Of a DNA stretch of 64,000 nt, positions 17,263 to 25,810 are shown in pieces. This DNA comes from Actinomadura viridilutea (lineage in GTDB: Bacteria; Actinomycetota; Actinomycetes; Streptosporangiales; Streptosporangiaceae). Numbering within the stretch: position 1 is the first letter of the stretch; each line of letters opens with the position of its first letter. The stretch lies in the NCBI GenBank assembly GCA_003001795.1, contig PVNI01000001.1, positions 310,001-374,000 on the forward strand, given 5' to 3'. The notes under the pieces were generated by a model. That model ran no database searches and was not told the DNA's origin. It saw only the letters and a list, made by a program, of their open reading frames with translations. The position numbers and the translations under genes are program-made.

Positions 17263-18543
17263 ATGAAGGGCTTCTTCGCCGGCCGCACGCTGGCGGACCT
17301 CGGGCGGGACCTGCGGGCGGGCCGGACGAGCGCCGCCGCGCTGCTGGAGCGGGCGCTGGAGTCGATCGACCCGGACCTGAACGCGTTCGCCGCCGTCGAC
17401 GCCGAGGGCGCCGCCGCGGCGGCCCGGCGCGCCGACGAGGAGCTGGCGGCGGGGGCGGACCGCGGCGCGCTGCACGGCGTCCCGGTCGCGGTCAAGGACG
17501 TCATCGACGTCGCCGGCCTGCCCACCGGCATGGGCTCGGCGCACTTCGCGGGGCACGTGGCCGCCGAGGACGCGGCGTGCGTGCGGCTCCTGCGGGAGGC
17601 GGGCGCGGTGATCGTCGGCAAGACGACGACGCACGAGTTCGCCTACGGCGCGAGCGGGGACGTGTCGGCGACCGGCCCGTCGCGCAATCCGCACGACCCG
17701 GCCCGGGCGTCGGGCGGCTCCAGCGGAGGCAGCGCGGTCGCCGTCGCGGCGGGGATGGTGCCGCTGGCGCTGGGCACCGACACCGGCGGCTCGGTGCGCA
17801 TCCCCGCCGCCCTGTGCGGGATCGCCGGGTTCAAGCCCGCCTTCGGGACGTTCCCCGTCGACGGCGTCTTCCCGCTGGCCCCCTCGTTCGACCACGTGGG
17901 CGTGCTCGCGGCGACGGCCGCGGACTGCCGCACGGCGTACCGGGCGCTGACCGGTTCGGCCGAGCCGCCCGCGCCGCGCGAGGTGCGCATGGCCTGGGTC
18001 GACGGCATGGTGCCGATGGACGCGCAGGTCGAGGAGGCGGTGCGCGCGTCGTTCCCGGACCTGCCCGTCGAGCGCGTCGACCTGCGCGCGGCGCGGCGCG
18101 TGTTCGCCGCGATCCAGGACGCGGAGGCCTACGACGTGCACGCCGACCGGGTGGAACGCGCCGCGGACCTGTACCAGCCGCCGACGCTCGACCGGCTGCG
18201 CCGGGCCGGGCGCACGCCGGGCTGGCGCTACGTGCGGGCCGTGCGGGAACGCGAGGACTTCACCCGCGCCGTCGCCGACCTGCTCGGCCGCTACGACGTG
18301 CTGGTGCTGCCCACGGTCCCGCTCACCGCGCCGCTCATCGGGCAGCGCGACAGCGACCTGGGGCCGCTGCAGCCCGCGCTGGTGTCCCTGACGTGCCCGT
18401 GGAACGTGGCCGGGGTGCCCGCGCTGAGCATCCCGGCGGGGTTCGTGCGCGGCCTGCCCGTCGGCGCGCAGCTCGTCGGGCGGGCCGGGGCCGAGCACGT
18501 GCTGTTCGCCGCGGCGGAGCGCTGCGCGGCGTCCCGGGGCTGA
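17263..18543 (+). CDS. amidase signature family hydrolase
   Basis: 426 residues with the Ser-cisSer-Lys triad region of the amidase signature family: the catalytic Lys in GVPVAVKDVIDVAG (about residue 78), the Gly/Ser-rich GGSSGGSAVAVAAG with the cis-Ser, and the nucleophile in GTDTGGSVRIPAALCG. Length is normal for the family. Such enzymes hydrolyse amides or act as the GatA subunit; the absence of adjacent gatC and gatB and the divergent C-terminus favour a stand-alone amidase of unknown substrate. ATG lies 7 nt after GGGGAGG. It converges with the AAA ATPase gene 18 bp away. Confidence 0.88.
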   Translation: MKGFFAGRTLADLGRDLRAGRTSAAALLERALESIDPDLNAFAAVDAEGAAAAARRADEELAAGADRGALHGVPVAVKDVIDVAGLPTGMGSAHFAGHVAAEDAACVRLLREAGAVIVGKTTTHEFAYGASGDVSATGPSRNPHDPARASGGSSGGSAVAVAAGMVPLALGTDTGGSVRIPAALCGIAGFKPAFGTFPVDGVFPLAPSFDHVGVLAATAADCRTAYRALTGSAEPPAPREVRMAWVDGMVPMDAQVEEAVRASFPDLPVERVDLRAARRVFAAIQDAEAYDVHADRVERAADLYQPPTLDRLRRAGRTPGWRYVRAVREREDFTRAVADLLGRYDVLVLPTVPLTAPLIGQRDSDLGPLQPALVSLTCPWNVAGVPALSIPAGFVRGLPVGAQLVGRAGAEHVLFAAAERCAASRG

Positions 18544-18561
18544 CCGCGCCGCGGAGCCCGC

Positions 18562-21315
18562 TCACAGGTAGAGGCCGAACAGCTCCTCGGGGTTGTCGAA
18601 GATCTGCGGCATGTCCTCGGCGGTGAGGGTGACCAGCTCCTTCTTGCCGGGCGGCTTCCCGTTCGGCGCCGCCTTCCCGTTCGGCGCGGCCTTCCCGGCG
18701 GGGGAGGTCCCGTCGGACTCCGGGGAGACGCGGGCGGCCAGACGCTGCGCCTGGTTCGCGACGGCCAGGTCGAGCAGGTTGCGCATCAGGCGGCCGTTGC
18801 CGAAGGACGGCCCGCGCGGGGCGCGCCGCAGCATGGCCCGCAGCCGGTCGGCCACGTCCGGCGCCAGGCGGAACCCGTCGGCGGCGGCGAGCTGCTCGAA
18901 CACCGCGACCAGCTCGTCGTCGGTGTAGTCGGGGAAGTGCAGCTGCTTGGGGAAGCGCGAGTCCAGGCCCGGGTTGGCGGCCAGGAACTCGGCCATCTCC
19001 CGCTCGTAGCCGGCGACGATCACGATGAGGTCGTCGCGGTGGTCCTCCATCAGCTTGACCAGCTCGGCGATGGCCTCGTGGCCGTAGTCCCCGCGCATCG
19101 GCGACTGGGTGAGGGTGTAGGCCTCGTCGATGAACAGCACGCCGCCGAGCGCCCGCTCGACCAGGCGGCGGGTGCGCGGCGCGGTCTGCCCGATGTACTC
19201 GCCGACCAGGTGCGCGCGGGACGCCTCCACCAGGTGCCCCGACGACAGCACGCCGAGCTGCTTGTAGATGCGGCCGAGCAGCCGCGCCACCATCGTCTTG
19301 CCGGTGCCGGGGTTGCCGGTGAACACCATGTGCCGGGTCGGCGGGGTCACCGACAGCCCGGACGCGCTGCGCAGCTGCTCGGCGCGGGTGCTCGCGACCA
19401 GCAGCGCGATCTCCTGCTTGACGTTCTCCAGCCCGACCAGGCCGTTCAGCTCGGCCAGCGCGTCCCCGGCGCCGGGCGCGGTGTCCAGGGTGCGCGGGAT
19501 GTCCTTGCGCCGCACCACCAGCTCCTCGTCCGGGCCGGTGCGGGCCCGCACGGACGCGACGACCAGGTCCGCCAGGTGCGGGGCGAGACGGGCGTTGCGC
19601 AGCGTCTGCATGGGCGGCGTCGCGGCCAGCAGTTGGCCCGCCGCGGTCAGCGCCTGCCGGGTGGCGCGCGCCCCGTGCCGCCGCAGCGCCCGACGGAACA
19701 GCTCGGCGTGCCCTTCGGGGGTGAACGGGCGGGTGCGGGCGACGCGGAAGCGCTGCAGCAGCGCCGGGTTGACCTCCCGCACGCGCTCGTCGCCGTCCTC
19801 GTCGCACAGCGCGACCACGTTGACGTCGGGGTGGACCGCGAGCAGCCGGTGCAGCTCCTCGGTCAGCGCCTCGCCGTTGCCCGGGTCGAGGGCGATGTCG
19901 TCCAGGCCCTCGATGACCAGCAGCCGCTCCCACGCGCAGTCGCGGACGTCGGCGTGCAGCTTGGCGACCGCGTCCGCCAGCCGCTGCCCGGCGAGCAGGT
20001 TGTCGGTGATCCACAGCGGCTCGCGGCCCAGCCGCAGGATGCGGGCGACCTCCTGGGCGGCGTCGCGCTTGCCGGTGCCGTCCGGCCCGGCCAGCAGCAG
20101 CCGCACGGGCGCGCGCTCGCGGCCGATCTCCGCCAGGACGGCCGACACCTCCGGCTGCCCGACGAGGGTGTCGACGACGGTCTCGCCGCCGTCGCCGTCC
20201 CCGGACGGCCGCGCGTCGGCCTGCGCGTCCTCGCGGGCGGCCCGCGCCTCGGCCTTGAACCGGGAGACCAGCGGGTTGACGACGCGGCGGCGCGGCGCGA
20301 ACAGCCGCCGCAGGTCCGTCTGGAACTGCCCGACCGGGATCCACTCGGGCTTGGGGAACCACGGGTCGCCGGGCAGGCCCTGCAGGGTCGCCACGAACCG
20401 CATGGCCATGTCCAGCCAGGCGCGGCAGGCGTCGGCGGCGCCCGCGACCAGCGCCCGCACCAGCCACGCGCGGGTCTCCTCCTGCCACGGGCCCGGTTTG
20501 AACCCGCGCTGCTCGGCGGGGAAGCGGGCGGCGATCTCGCCGTAGAGGTCCTCGCCGAGCGCGACGGCCAGCTCGCCGGGCACCTGCTCGATGCTGCCCT
20601 GCAGCATCAGGTGGATGAGGTGCACCTCGACGGACTCGTCGCGCGGCGCCGCCGCGAGCAGCGCCTCGTGCGCCGCGAGCAGCCCCGCGCACACCCACTC
20701 CAGGTAGCCGACCGGCCCCAGCAGCTCGGGGACGGCCGCCAGGACGTCGTCGTCGGCGTGCGCGTTCCAGTTCTCCCGGAGCTCCATCTTCGGCAGGTTG
20801 ACCTCGCACGGGGGCGGGTCGTCGTACAGGCGCAGCAGCGCGGTGCGCCGCCGCTCCAGCGGCTCGATGCCCTCGAGCACGGTCAGGCACTCGCGGGCCA
20901 GCTCGATCGCCAGCGCGCGGTCCGGCGCCTCGACGAGCCAGTCCACCGGGGGACGCCAGCGGCCGCCGGGGGCGTCCCAGCGCGTCATCCGGGTGCTGAG
21001 CGGGCCGGGGTTGACCATGTGGCGGCGCAGCAGCCGCTCCGGCAGCTGCGACCACGACCCGCCCTTGATCGCGCCGCCGCCGGGCAGGAACGCCAGGATG
21101 CCGAAGATCTCCGCGACCACGAGCGGCGCGGGCAGGGTCAGCAGCTTGTGCTCGTCGGTGGTCAGGTCCGCGCAGCGCGGATCGCGTGCCAGCGCGTCGA
21201 TCCGGGCCCCGATCTCCTCGAACAGCCCGTCGGGCACCCGCCACGGGCCGTAGGCGTAGACGTCGAGGACCGGCTCGTCGGTGAGCAGTAGCTCCAGGTG
21301 CTCCGGCAGCCGCAA
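18562..21315 (-). CDS. double-AAA ATPase with CbbX/SpoVK-like C-terminal module
   Basis: 917 residues. About 1-370 is a helical domain I do not recognise. A first AAA module follows, with a slightly atypical Walker A (GPDGTGKRD, near 410). The second module is CbbX/SpoVK-like: Walker A GNPGTGKT (near 668), Walker B VLFIDEAY (near 725), sensor region IVIVAGYEREM and arginine finger DSRFP. A short AGKAAPNGKAAPNGK linker precedes a C-terminal segment. TTG 21315 is preferred because GGGGAG lies 6 nt upstream; TTG 21339 is the longer alternative. Downstream of two Ser/Thr kinases on the same strand, it may be their effector or a protein-remodelling partner. Confidence 0.8.
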   Translation of the reverse strand: MRLPEHLELLLTDEPVLDVYAYGPWRVPDGLFEEIGARIDALARDPRCADLTTDEHKLLTLPAPLVVAEIFGILAFLPGGGAIKGGSWSQLPERLLRRHMVNPGPLSTRMTRWDAPGGRWRPPVDWLVEAPDRALAIELARECLTVLEGIEPLERRRTALLRLYDDPPPCEVNLPKMELRENWNAHADDDVLAAVPELLGPVGYLEWVCAGLLAAHEALLAAAPRDESVEVHLIHLMLQGSIEQVPGELAVALGEDLYGEIAARFPAEQRGFKPGPWQEETRAWLVRALVAGAADACRAWLDMAMRFVATLQGLPGDPWFPKPEWIPVGQFQTDLRRLFAPRRRVVNPLVSRFKAEARAAREDAQADARPSGDGDGGETVVDTLVGQPEVSAVLAEIGRERAPVRLLLAGPDGTGKRDAAQEVARILRLGREPLWITDNLLAGQRLADAVAKLHADVRDCAWERLLVIEGLDDIALDPGNGEALTEELHRLLAVHPDVNVVALCDEDGDERVREVNPALLQRFRVARTRPFTPEGHAELFRRALRRHGARATRQALTAAGQLLAATPPMQTLRNARLAPHLADLVVASVRARTGPDEELVVRRKDIPRTLDTAPGAGDALAELNGLVGLENVKQEIALLVASTRAEQLRSASGLSVTPPTRHMVFTGNPGTGKTMVARLLGRIYKQLGVLSSGHLVEASRAHLVGEYIGQTAPRTRRLVERALGGVLFIDEAYTLTQSPMRGDYGHEAIAELVKLMEDHRDDLIVIVAGYEREMAEFLAANPGLDSRFPKQLHFPDYTDDELVAVFEQLAAADGFRLAPDVADRLRAMLRRAPRGPSFGNGRLMRNLLDLAVANQAQRLAARVSPESDGTSPAGKAAPNGKAAPNGKPPGKKELVTLTAEDMPQIFDNPEELFGLYL

Positions 21316-21390
21316 CGCACACTCCCCAATAGTGATCAAACCGGGTAACAGCCTACGTTTTCCGGATGTGTGGGAACGTCGTTAAGCGGT

Positions 21391-21437
21391 GACGTTTCGG
21401 AGTCGACGTTTCGGAGTCGACGTTTCGGAGGCGACGT
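21391..21437. repeat. 14-bp tandem repeat, about 3.3 copies
   Basis: GACGTTTCGGAGTC at 21391-21404 and 21405-21418, GACGTTTCGGAGGC at 21419-21432, then GACGT. It fills the gap between the kinase stop and the AAA gene start, inside the presumed operon. Confidence 0.8.
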
Positions 21438-21462
21438 CCGGGGCCGGCCGGGGCCGGGGCTT

Positions 21463-23115
21463 TCAGCGCCGGCGTTCCACGGCGGCCTCGACCCAGCGGG
21501 CGGCCCGCAGGGCCTGCTCGCGCAGCTCGCCGCTCGTCCTGCCGCCCGCCTCGTACTCGATCTCGGCGGTGAGGTTGGCGACGCGGTAGACGACGGTGGC
21601 GCGCCGCTCCTCCGGCCGGTCCTCCACGAGGAACGCCTCGTCCCCCAGCCCGGAGACGTCGCGGAAGGCGTGCTCCGGGTCGGGGGTCCGCGGCGGCTGG
21701 GCGCTGTCGCGTTCGTTCCGGTAGCGGGTGCGCGCGGCGGCGACGGTCCGGTCGGCGACCAGGGTGACGCGCAGGTTCGGCGCGCCGCGGGCGCTCGACC
21801 CCACGTCGCTCCACCGGCACTCCGACCTCGGCAGGCCGGTCGAATGCTCGGGCGAGGAGTCGGCTTGGGCGGAGAAGCCGGGCACCAGCCGCGCCGCCTG
21901 GTCGGCGCTGATCGTCCCGCACGCGGACGGGGGCGCGGTGAAGCGGACCGGTTCGGACGAGGCCGCGCCGGCCGACCTCGACGGGCCCGGCGAGCGGGTC
22001 CTCTCCCGCGACTGCACGCGTTCCTGCGCGTGGAGCACCACCGCGATCGTGATCCCCACGGCGGCCGCGGTCACCGCCGCCCCGGTCGCCAGCGGCAGGA
22101 GCAGGCCCCGGCCGCGCCGCCGCCGGGCGCCGGACGGCACGGCCGGCCCCGACGGTCCAGAGGGCACGGCCGGCCCCGACGGCCCAGAAGGCACGGTCGG
22201 CCCTGCCGACACGGGCGGCCCGGACGGCGCCGCGGTCGGCACGGTCGGCAGAGGCCGCGGCGGAACGGTCCGGAACTCGGCCGGGAGGGGCGGCGGGGCC
22301 CCGCCGGACGCCACGGCCCGCAGCGCGTCCTCGGCGTCGGCGGCCGGCAGCCGCGCGGCCGGGTCCTTCACCAGCAGACCCATGATCACCGGCGTGAGCG
22401 GGCCGGCGGCGCGCGGCGGCGCCGGCTCCTCGGTGAGCACCGCCGCCAGCGTCCCCATCAGCGTGGCGCGGGCGAACGGCGGCCGCCCCTCCACCAGCGC
22501 GTACAGCGTCGCGCCCAGCGACCACAGGTCCGACTCCGGCCCGCCGCGCTCGTGCCGGGCCCGCTCGGGCGCCATGTACGCGGGCGACCCGATCAGCGAG
22601 CCCTCCCGGGTGAGCGTGGCGTCGCCCTCCAGCGCGGCGATGCCGAAGTCGGTGAGCACGGCGCGGCCGTCGTCGCGCAGGAAGACGTTGGCGGGCTTGA
22701 CGTCCCGGTGCTGGACGCCCCGCTCGTGCGCCGCGCGCAGGGCCCGCAGCACGTCCAGGCCCACCCGCGCGGCCTGGTCGGGCGGCAGCGCACCCCGGTC
22801 GGCCAGGACGGCGTCCAGGGAGCGGCCGGGCAGCAGGTCCATGACGATGCACGGGCGGCCCTCGTCCATGACCACGTCGTGCACCGTGACGATCGACTCG
22901 TGGTCGAGCGCGGCGGCGGCGCGGGCCTCGCGGATGGCGCGCCACGCGGCGTGCTCGCGCTGGGCGGCGTCCAGGTGGCCGGGCAGCAGCAGCTCCTTGA
23001 CCGCGACCTCCCGGCCGAGCTCCTCGTCGCGGGCCCGCCACACCACCCCCATGGCGCCCTGGCCGAGCCGCTCCACCAGCCGATACCGGCCGGCCAGCAC
23101 CCGCGCGCCCGTCAT
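21463..23115 (-). CDS. transmembrane Ser/Thr protein kinase (PknB-like)
   Basis: 550 residues. Kinase domain 1-270: Gly loop LGQGAMGVVW, catalytic Lys in VAVKELL, HRDVKPAN catalytic loop, DFG in LTDFGIA, and APER. A Pro/Ser-rich linker with SGPSGPAVP repeats follows, then one transmembrane helix (GLLLPLATGAAVTAAAVGITIAVV, about 345-368) and an outer domain with two Cys (SACGTI, SECRW) and GLGDEAFLV, resembling the DUF3558-type sensor or lipoprotein fold. It overlaps the upstream kinase stop by 4 nt (ATGA), so translation is coupled. The pair probably senses an envelope ligand. Confidence 0.9.
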   Translation of the reverse strand: MTGARVLAGRYRLVERLGQGAMGVVWRARDEELGREVAVKELLLPGHLDAAQREHAAWRAIREARAAAALDHESIVTVHDVVMDEGRPCIVMDLLPGRSLDAVLADRGALPPDQAARVGLDVLRALRAAHERGVQHRDVKPANVFLRDDGRAVLTDFGIAALEGDATLTREGSLIGSPAYMAPERARHERGGPESDLWSLGATLYALVEGRPPFARATLMGTLAAVLTEEPAPPRAAGPLTPVIMGLLVKDPAARLPAADAEDALRAVASGGAPPPLPAEFRTVPPRPLPTVPTAAPSGPPVSAGPTVPSGPSGPAVPSGPSGPAVPSGARRRRGRGLLLPLATGAAVTAAAVGITIAVVLHAQERVQSRERTRSPGPSRSAGAASSEPVRFTAPPSACGTISADQAARLVPGFSAQADSSPEHSTGLPRSECRWSDVGSSARGAPNLRVTLVADRTVAAARTRYRNERDSAQPPRTPDPEHAFRDVSGLGDEAFLVEDRPEERRATVVYRVANLTAEIEYEAGGRTSGELREQALRAARWVEAAVERRR

Positions 23116-24686
23116 GCGCGGCTCCGGAGGGACGCGGCGGCCCAGCGCGCCGCCTGCACCGCGTCGTCGAGCCCGCCGGTGCCGCGCCGGTGGGACACCT
23201 GGACCTCCACGACGGCCCTGCCCTGCCGGAACACGACGAAGACCTTGTCCATGGCCGCGCTCGTCCCGGTGTAGGTGTAGGTGAACGCCTCATCGCCCAC
23301 CCCGCGCAGCGTCGACGCGGGGGACTTGCGCGCCCGCACGCGGCGCGCCCCGATCTCGTCCCAGCCCCACACCACCAGGTCCGAGCCCTTGGCGTTCTGG
23401 TTGCGCTGGCTGACGAACCTGGTGTGCGCCTCCTCCTCCGAGGACGGCCCGGGGTCGCCCGCCAGCCGGATGACGTCGCCGATGCTGATCCCGCGGTCCT
23501 GGATCGCCCAGATGCAGGTGCCGTCGTCCATCTTGCTCCGGTACGGCTCGCCGCCAGGGAGCAGTCGGCGGACCTGCGCCTTGGTGAGCGTGGTGCAGTA
23601 GTCGAAGGACGCGGTGGCGGTCGGGGACGGGGAGGGCGCCGTGGTGTGCGGAGCCGCCTGCGCGGCCGGGCTTCCGGCCGCCCGGGCCGTGGGACCGGGC
23701 CCTGGGTCGTCCGCCTCCAGCAGGCCGGACGCGACGCCGGCAGCGATCGCCGCCGCGCTCGCGACGCCGACGGCGACGACGGGCCAGATCCGCCGGCGCC
23801 GTGCCGGCGGCGTTCCCGGATGCGTCGCGGCGGTCGCCGCCGCGCCCGGCGGCGCCGGGGCGGGCAGCCCGGACGGCCTGCCCTCGGCCACGTTGCGCAG
23901 CACCTGCCGCACGACGTCCGCCGGAGGCCGGTCGTCGGGGTCCTTGCGCAGCAGGTACCACAGCAGCGGCCCCAGCGAGCCCGCCCGGCGCGGAGGCGGC
24001 GGCTCCTCCGACAGCACCGCGCCCAGCGCGGCCATCGGGCTGTCGCGCTCGAACGGCGGGCGTCCCTCCACGGCCGCGTAGAGGGTGGCGCCCAGCGACC
24101 ACAGGTCGGACTCCGGCCCCGCCGGCTCCTCCCGCAGCCGCTCGGGCGCGATGAAGCCCGGAGACCCGATCACCGTGCCGGTGCTGGTCAGCGACGGGTC
24201 GCCCTCGAGCGCGGCGATGCCGAAGTCGGTCAGCACCGCCCGCTCGCCGCCCCGGTCGAGCAGCACGTTGCCGGGCTTGACGTCGCGGTGCAGCACGCCG
24301 CGCGCGTGCGCGGCGCACAGCCCGTCCAGCACCTGCAGCCCGATCCGGGCGACCTGGGGCGGCGTCAGGCCGCGCCGCGCCGCCTGCGCCAGCGTCTCGC
24401 CCCGGATCAGCTCCATGACGATCCACGGCCGCCCGTCCTCGACCAGCACGTCGTGCACGGTGATCACGTTCGGGTGGTCGATCAGCGCGGCGGCGCGGGC
24501 CTCGCGCCGCGCGCGTTCGCAGGCCACCCGGTGCCGGTCGGGGTCGAGCCCGTCGGGCAGCACGATCTCCTTGACCGCGACCTCGCGCCGCAGCGTCTCG
24601 TCCGTCGCCGTCCACACCGACCCCGCGCCGCCGCCGCCGAGACGAGAGATCAGGCGATACCGCCCGGCGAGCACACGATCAGGCAT
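23112..24686 (-). CDS. transmembrane Ser/Thr protein kinase, first of the pair
   Basis: 524 residues. ATG 24686 (MPDRVLAGRYRL) is chosen because the kinase fold starts there; the open frame upstream reads through a tandem repeat. Kinase motifs: LGGGGAGSVW, VAVKEIVL, HRDVKPGN, LTDFGIA and APER (about 5-270). A short linker leads to one transmembrane helix (IWPVVAVGVASAAAIAAGVASG, about 300-322) and an outer domain with Cys in FDYCTTLT and GTCIWAI, then LRGVGDEAFTYT. The outer domain follows the same Cys-pair/GDEAF pattern as the next kinase, although sequence is divergent. First gene of the kinase-kinase-AAA unit. Confidence 0.9.
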   Translation of the reverse strand: MPDRVLAGRYRLISRLGGGGAGSVWTATDETLRREVAVKEIVLPDGLDPDRHRVACERARREARAAALIDHPNVITVHDVLVEDGRPWIVMELIRGETLAQAARRGLTPPQVARIGLQVLDGLCAAHARGVLHRDVKPGNVLLDRGGERAVLTDFGIAALEGDPSLTSTGTVIGSPGFIAPERLREEPAGPESDLWSLGATLYAAVEGRPPFERDSPMAALGAVLSEEPPPPRRAGSLGPLLWYLLRKDPDDRPPADVVRQVLRNVAEGRPSGLPAPAPPGAAATAATHPGTPPARRRRIWPVVAVGVASAAAIAAGVASGLLEADDPGPGPTARAAGSPAAQAAPHTTAPSPSPTATASFDYCTTLTKAQVRRLLPGGEPYRSKMDDGTCIWAIQDRGISIGDVIRLAGDPGPSSEEEAHTRFVSQRNQNAKGSDLVVWGWDEIGARRVRARKSPASTLRGVGDEAFTYTYTGTSAAMDKVFVVFRQGRAVVEVQVSHRRGTGGLDDAVQAARWAAASLRSRA

Positions 24687-24759
24687 AGCCCGACCGTACC
24701 GGGTCGGCGCGGCGGTTTTCCCCGCAAACCCCGGCGCGGCGCGCGCGGCGGCCGGGCCG

Positions 24760-24837
24760 ATGCGGCCGAACCAATGCGGCCGAACCAATGCGGCCGAAGC
24801 AATGCGGCCGAACCAATGCGGCCGAACCGATGCGGCT
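24760..24837. repeat. 14-bp tandem repeat, 5.6 copies
   Basis: Unit ATGCGGCCGAACCA begins at 24760, 24774, 24788 (one change), 24802, 24816 and a partial 24830. It occupies the gap between the first kinase gene and the stop codon of the serine hydrolase gene, just touching the latter (stop TAG at 24836-24838). No spacers, so it is not a CRISPR array. Confidence 0.85.
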
Positions 24838-25810
24838 ACGCGCCCGCGTGCACCACCCGCTGCCGCGGACGGCGCAGCGCCTCCACCGCCAGGCGCGCGG
24901 ACGTGCCGATGACCGCGTCAGCCTGCGGCAGCACCGCGGCCGGCAGCGGCGACCGGGTGAACACCGCCACGGCGTAGCGGCCGCCGTCGGGGTACTCCAC
25001 GACGCCGATCTCGTTGCGGATCGTGGGCAGCGTCCCGGTCTTGCCGCTGACGCGCACGTCGTCGTAGGGGAACCCGGACGACAGCCGGTGCGGCCACACC
25101 TGCAGGCCGAAGAACCGTCTCATCTGCGCGCACTCGGCGGGCGGGGCGGCCTCGTCCCGCCAGATCATCGCCATGAGCCGGGCCATCTCGCGGGGCGTGC
25201 TGCGGCTGGTGCGCATCGGGTCCAGCGCGCGCAGCCGCTCCAGCACGCCCGGCTCGGCCAGCCGCGCCCACAGCTCGCCCAGGTCGCGCACGCCGCCGTC
25301 CGCCAGCATGGCCTCGTGCAGGTCGCGGCCGGTGCCGACGACGCGGGTGGCGCGCAGCCCCAGCTCGGCGACCGTCGCGTCGATCGCGTCCAGCCCGACC
25401 GCGGCGAACAGCGCGTCGGCCGCGGCGTTGTCGCTGATGGTGATCATCATGCAGGCGAGATCGCGCAGCGACATGCGCACTTCGTCCTGCAGCGCGGACA
25501 CGCCCGTCGGGCCGGCGCAGCGGTCCTCGGGACGCAGCGTGACCTGCGCGGCGGGGTCGAGGCGTCCGGCGGCGACGTGCCGGAAGAACGTCACCAGCAG
25601 CGGCACCTTGAACACCGACGCCAGCACCACCGGCTCGTCCGAGCGCAGACCGATCTCCCGCCCGGAGTCCACGTCGAGGGCGTGCAGGTACCCGGTGACG
25701 CCGGCGTCCCGGAACGCCGCCTCGATCCGCTCCACGTCCCCGTCCATGCGCTCCTTCGCTCGTCCCCGGCCCGCCCGTGCGGCGCCCTTGCCGCGCTCCG
25801 GCCCGCTCAT
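24836..25810 (-). CDS. class A beta-lactamase-like serine hydrolase lacking the Glu166 motif
   Basis: 324 residues. It carries S65-V-F-K (SxxK nucleophile motif), SDN in MMITISDNAAAD and K-T-G in VSGKTGTLPT, the three conserved elements of class A beta-lactamases and DD-peptidases. The ExxLN segment that supplies the deacylating Glu is not visible; the matching region reads TGRDLHEAMLADGG. No signal peptide precedes the fold, so it may be cytoplasmic, which is unusual. The start at 25810 overlaps the LysR stop (ATGA); ATG 25747, with AAGGAG before it, is an alternative. Coupled to LysR, it may be a penicillin-recognising or hydrolysing enzyme, or an uncharacterised serine hydrolase. Confidence 0.75.
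   Translation of the reverse strand: MSGPERGKGAARAGRGRAKERMDGDVERIEAAFRDAGVTGYLHALDVDSGREIGLRSDEPVVLASVFKVPLLVTFFRHVAAGRLDPAAQVTLRPEDRCAGPTGVSALQDEVRMSLRDLACMMITISDNAAADALFAAVGLDAIDATVAELGLRATRVVGTGRDLHEAMLADGGVRDLGELWARLAEPGVLERLRALDPMRTSRSTPREMARLMAMIWRDEAAPPAECAQMRRFFGLQVWPHRLSSGFPYDDVRVSGKTGTLPTIRNEIGVVEYPDGGRYAVAVFTRSPLPAAVLPQADAVIGTSARLAVEALRRPRQRVVHAGA

Noticed and set aside
18937..21291. 784-residue plus-strand frame
   Set aside because: Antisense to the AAA ATPase gene; Arg/Gln/Val-rich random composition.
24760..24837. possible CRISPR array
   Set aside because: Units of 14 bp are directly joined with no spacers, so it is a simple tandem repeat.
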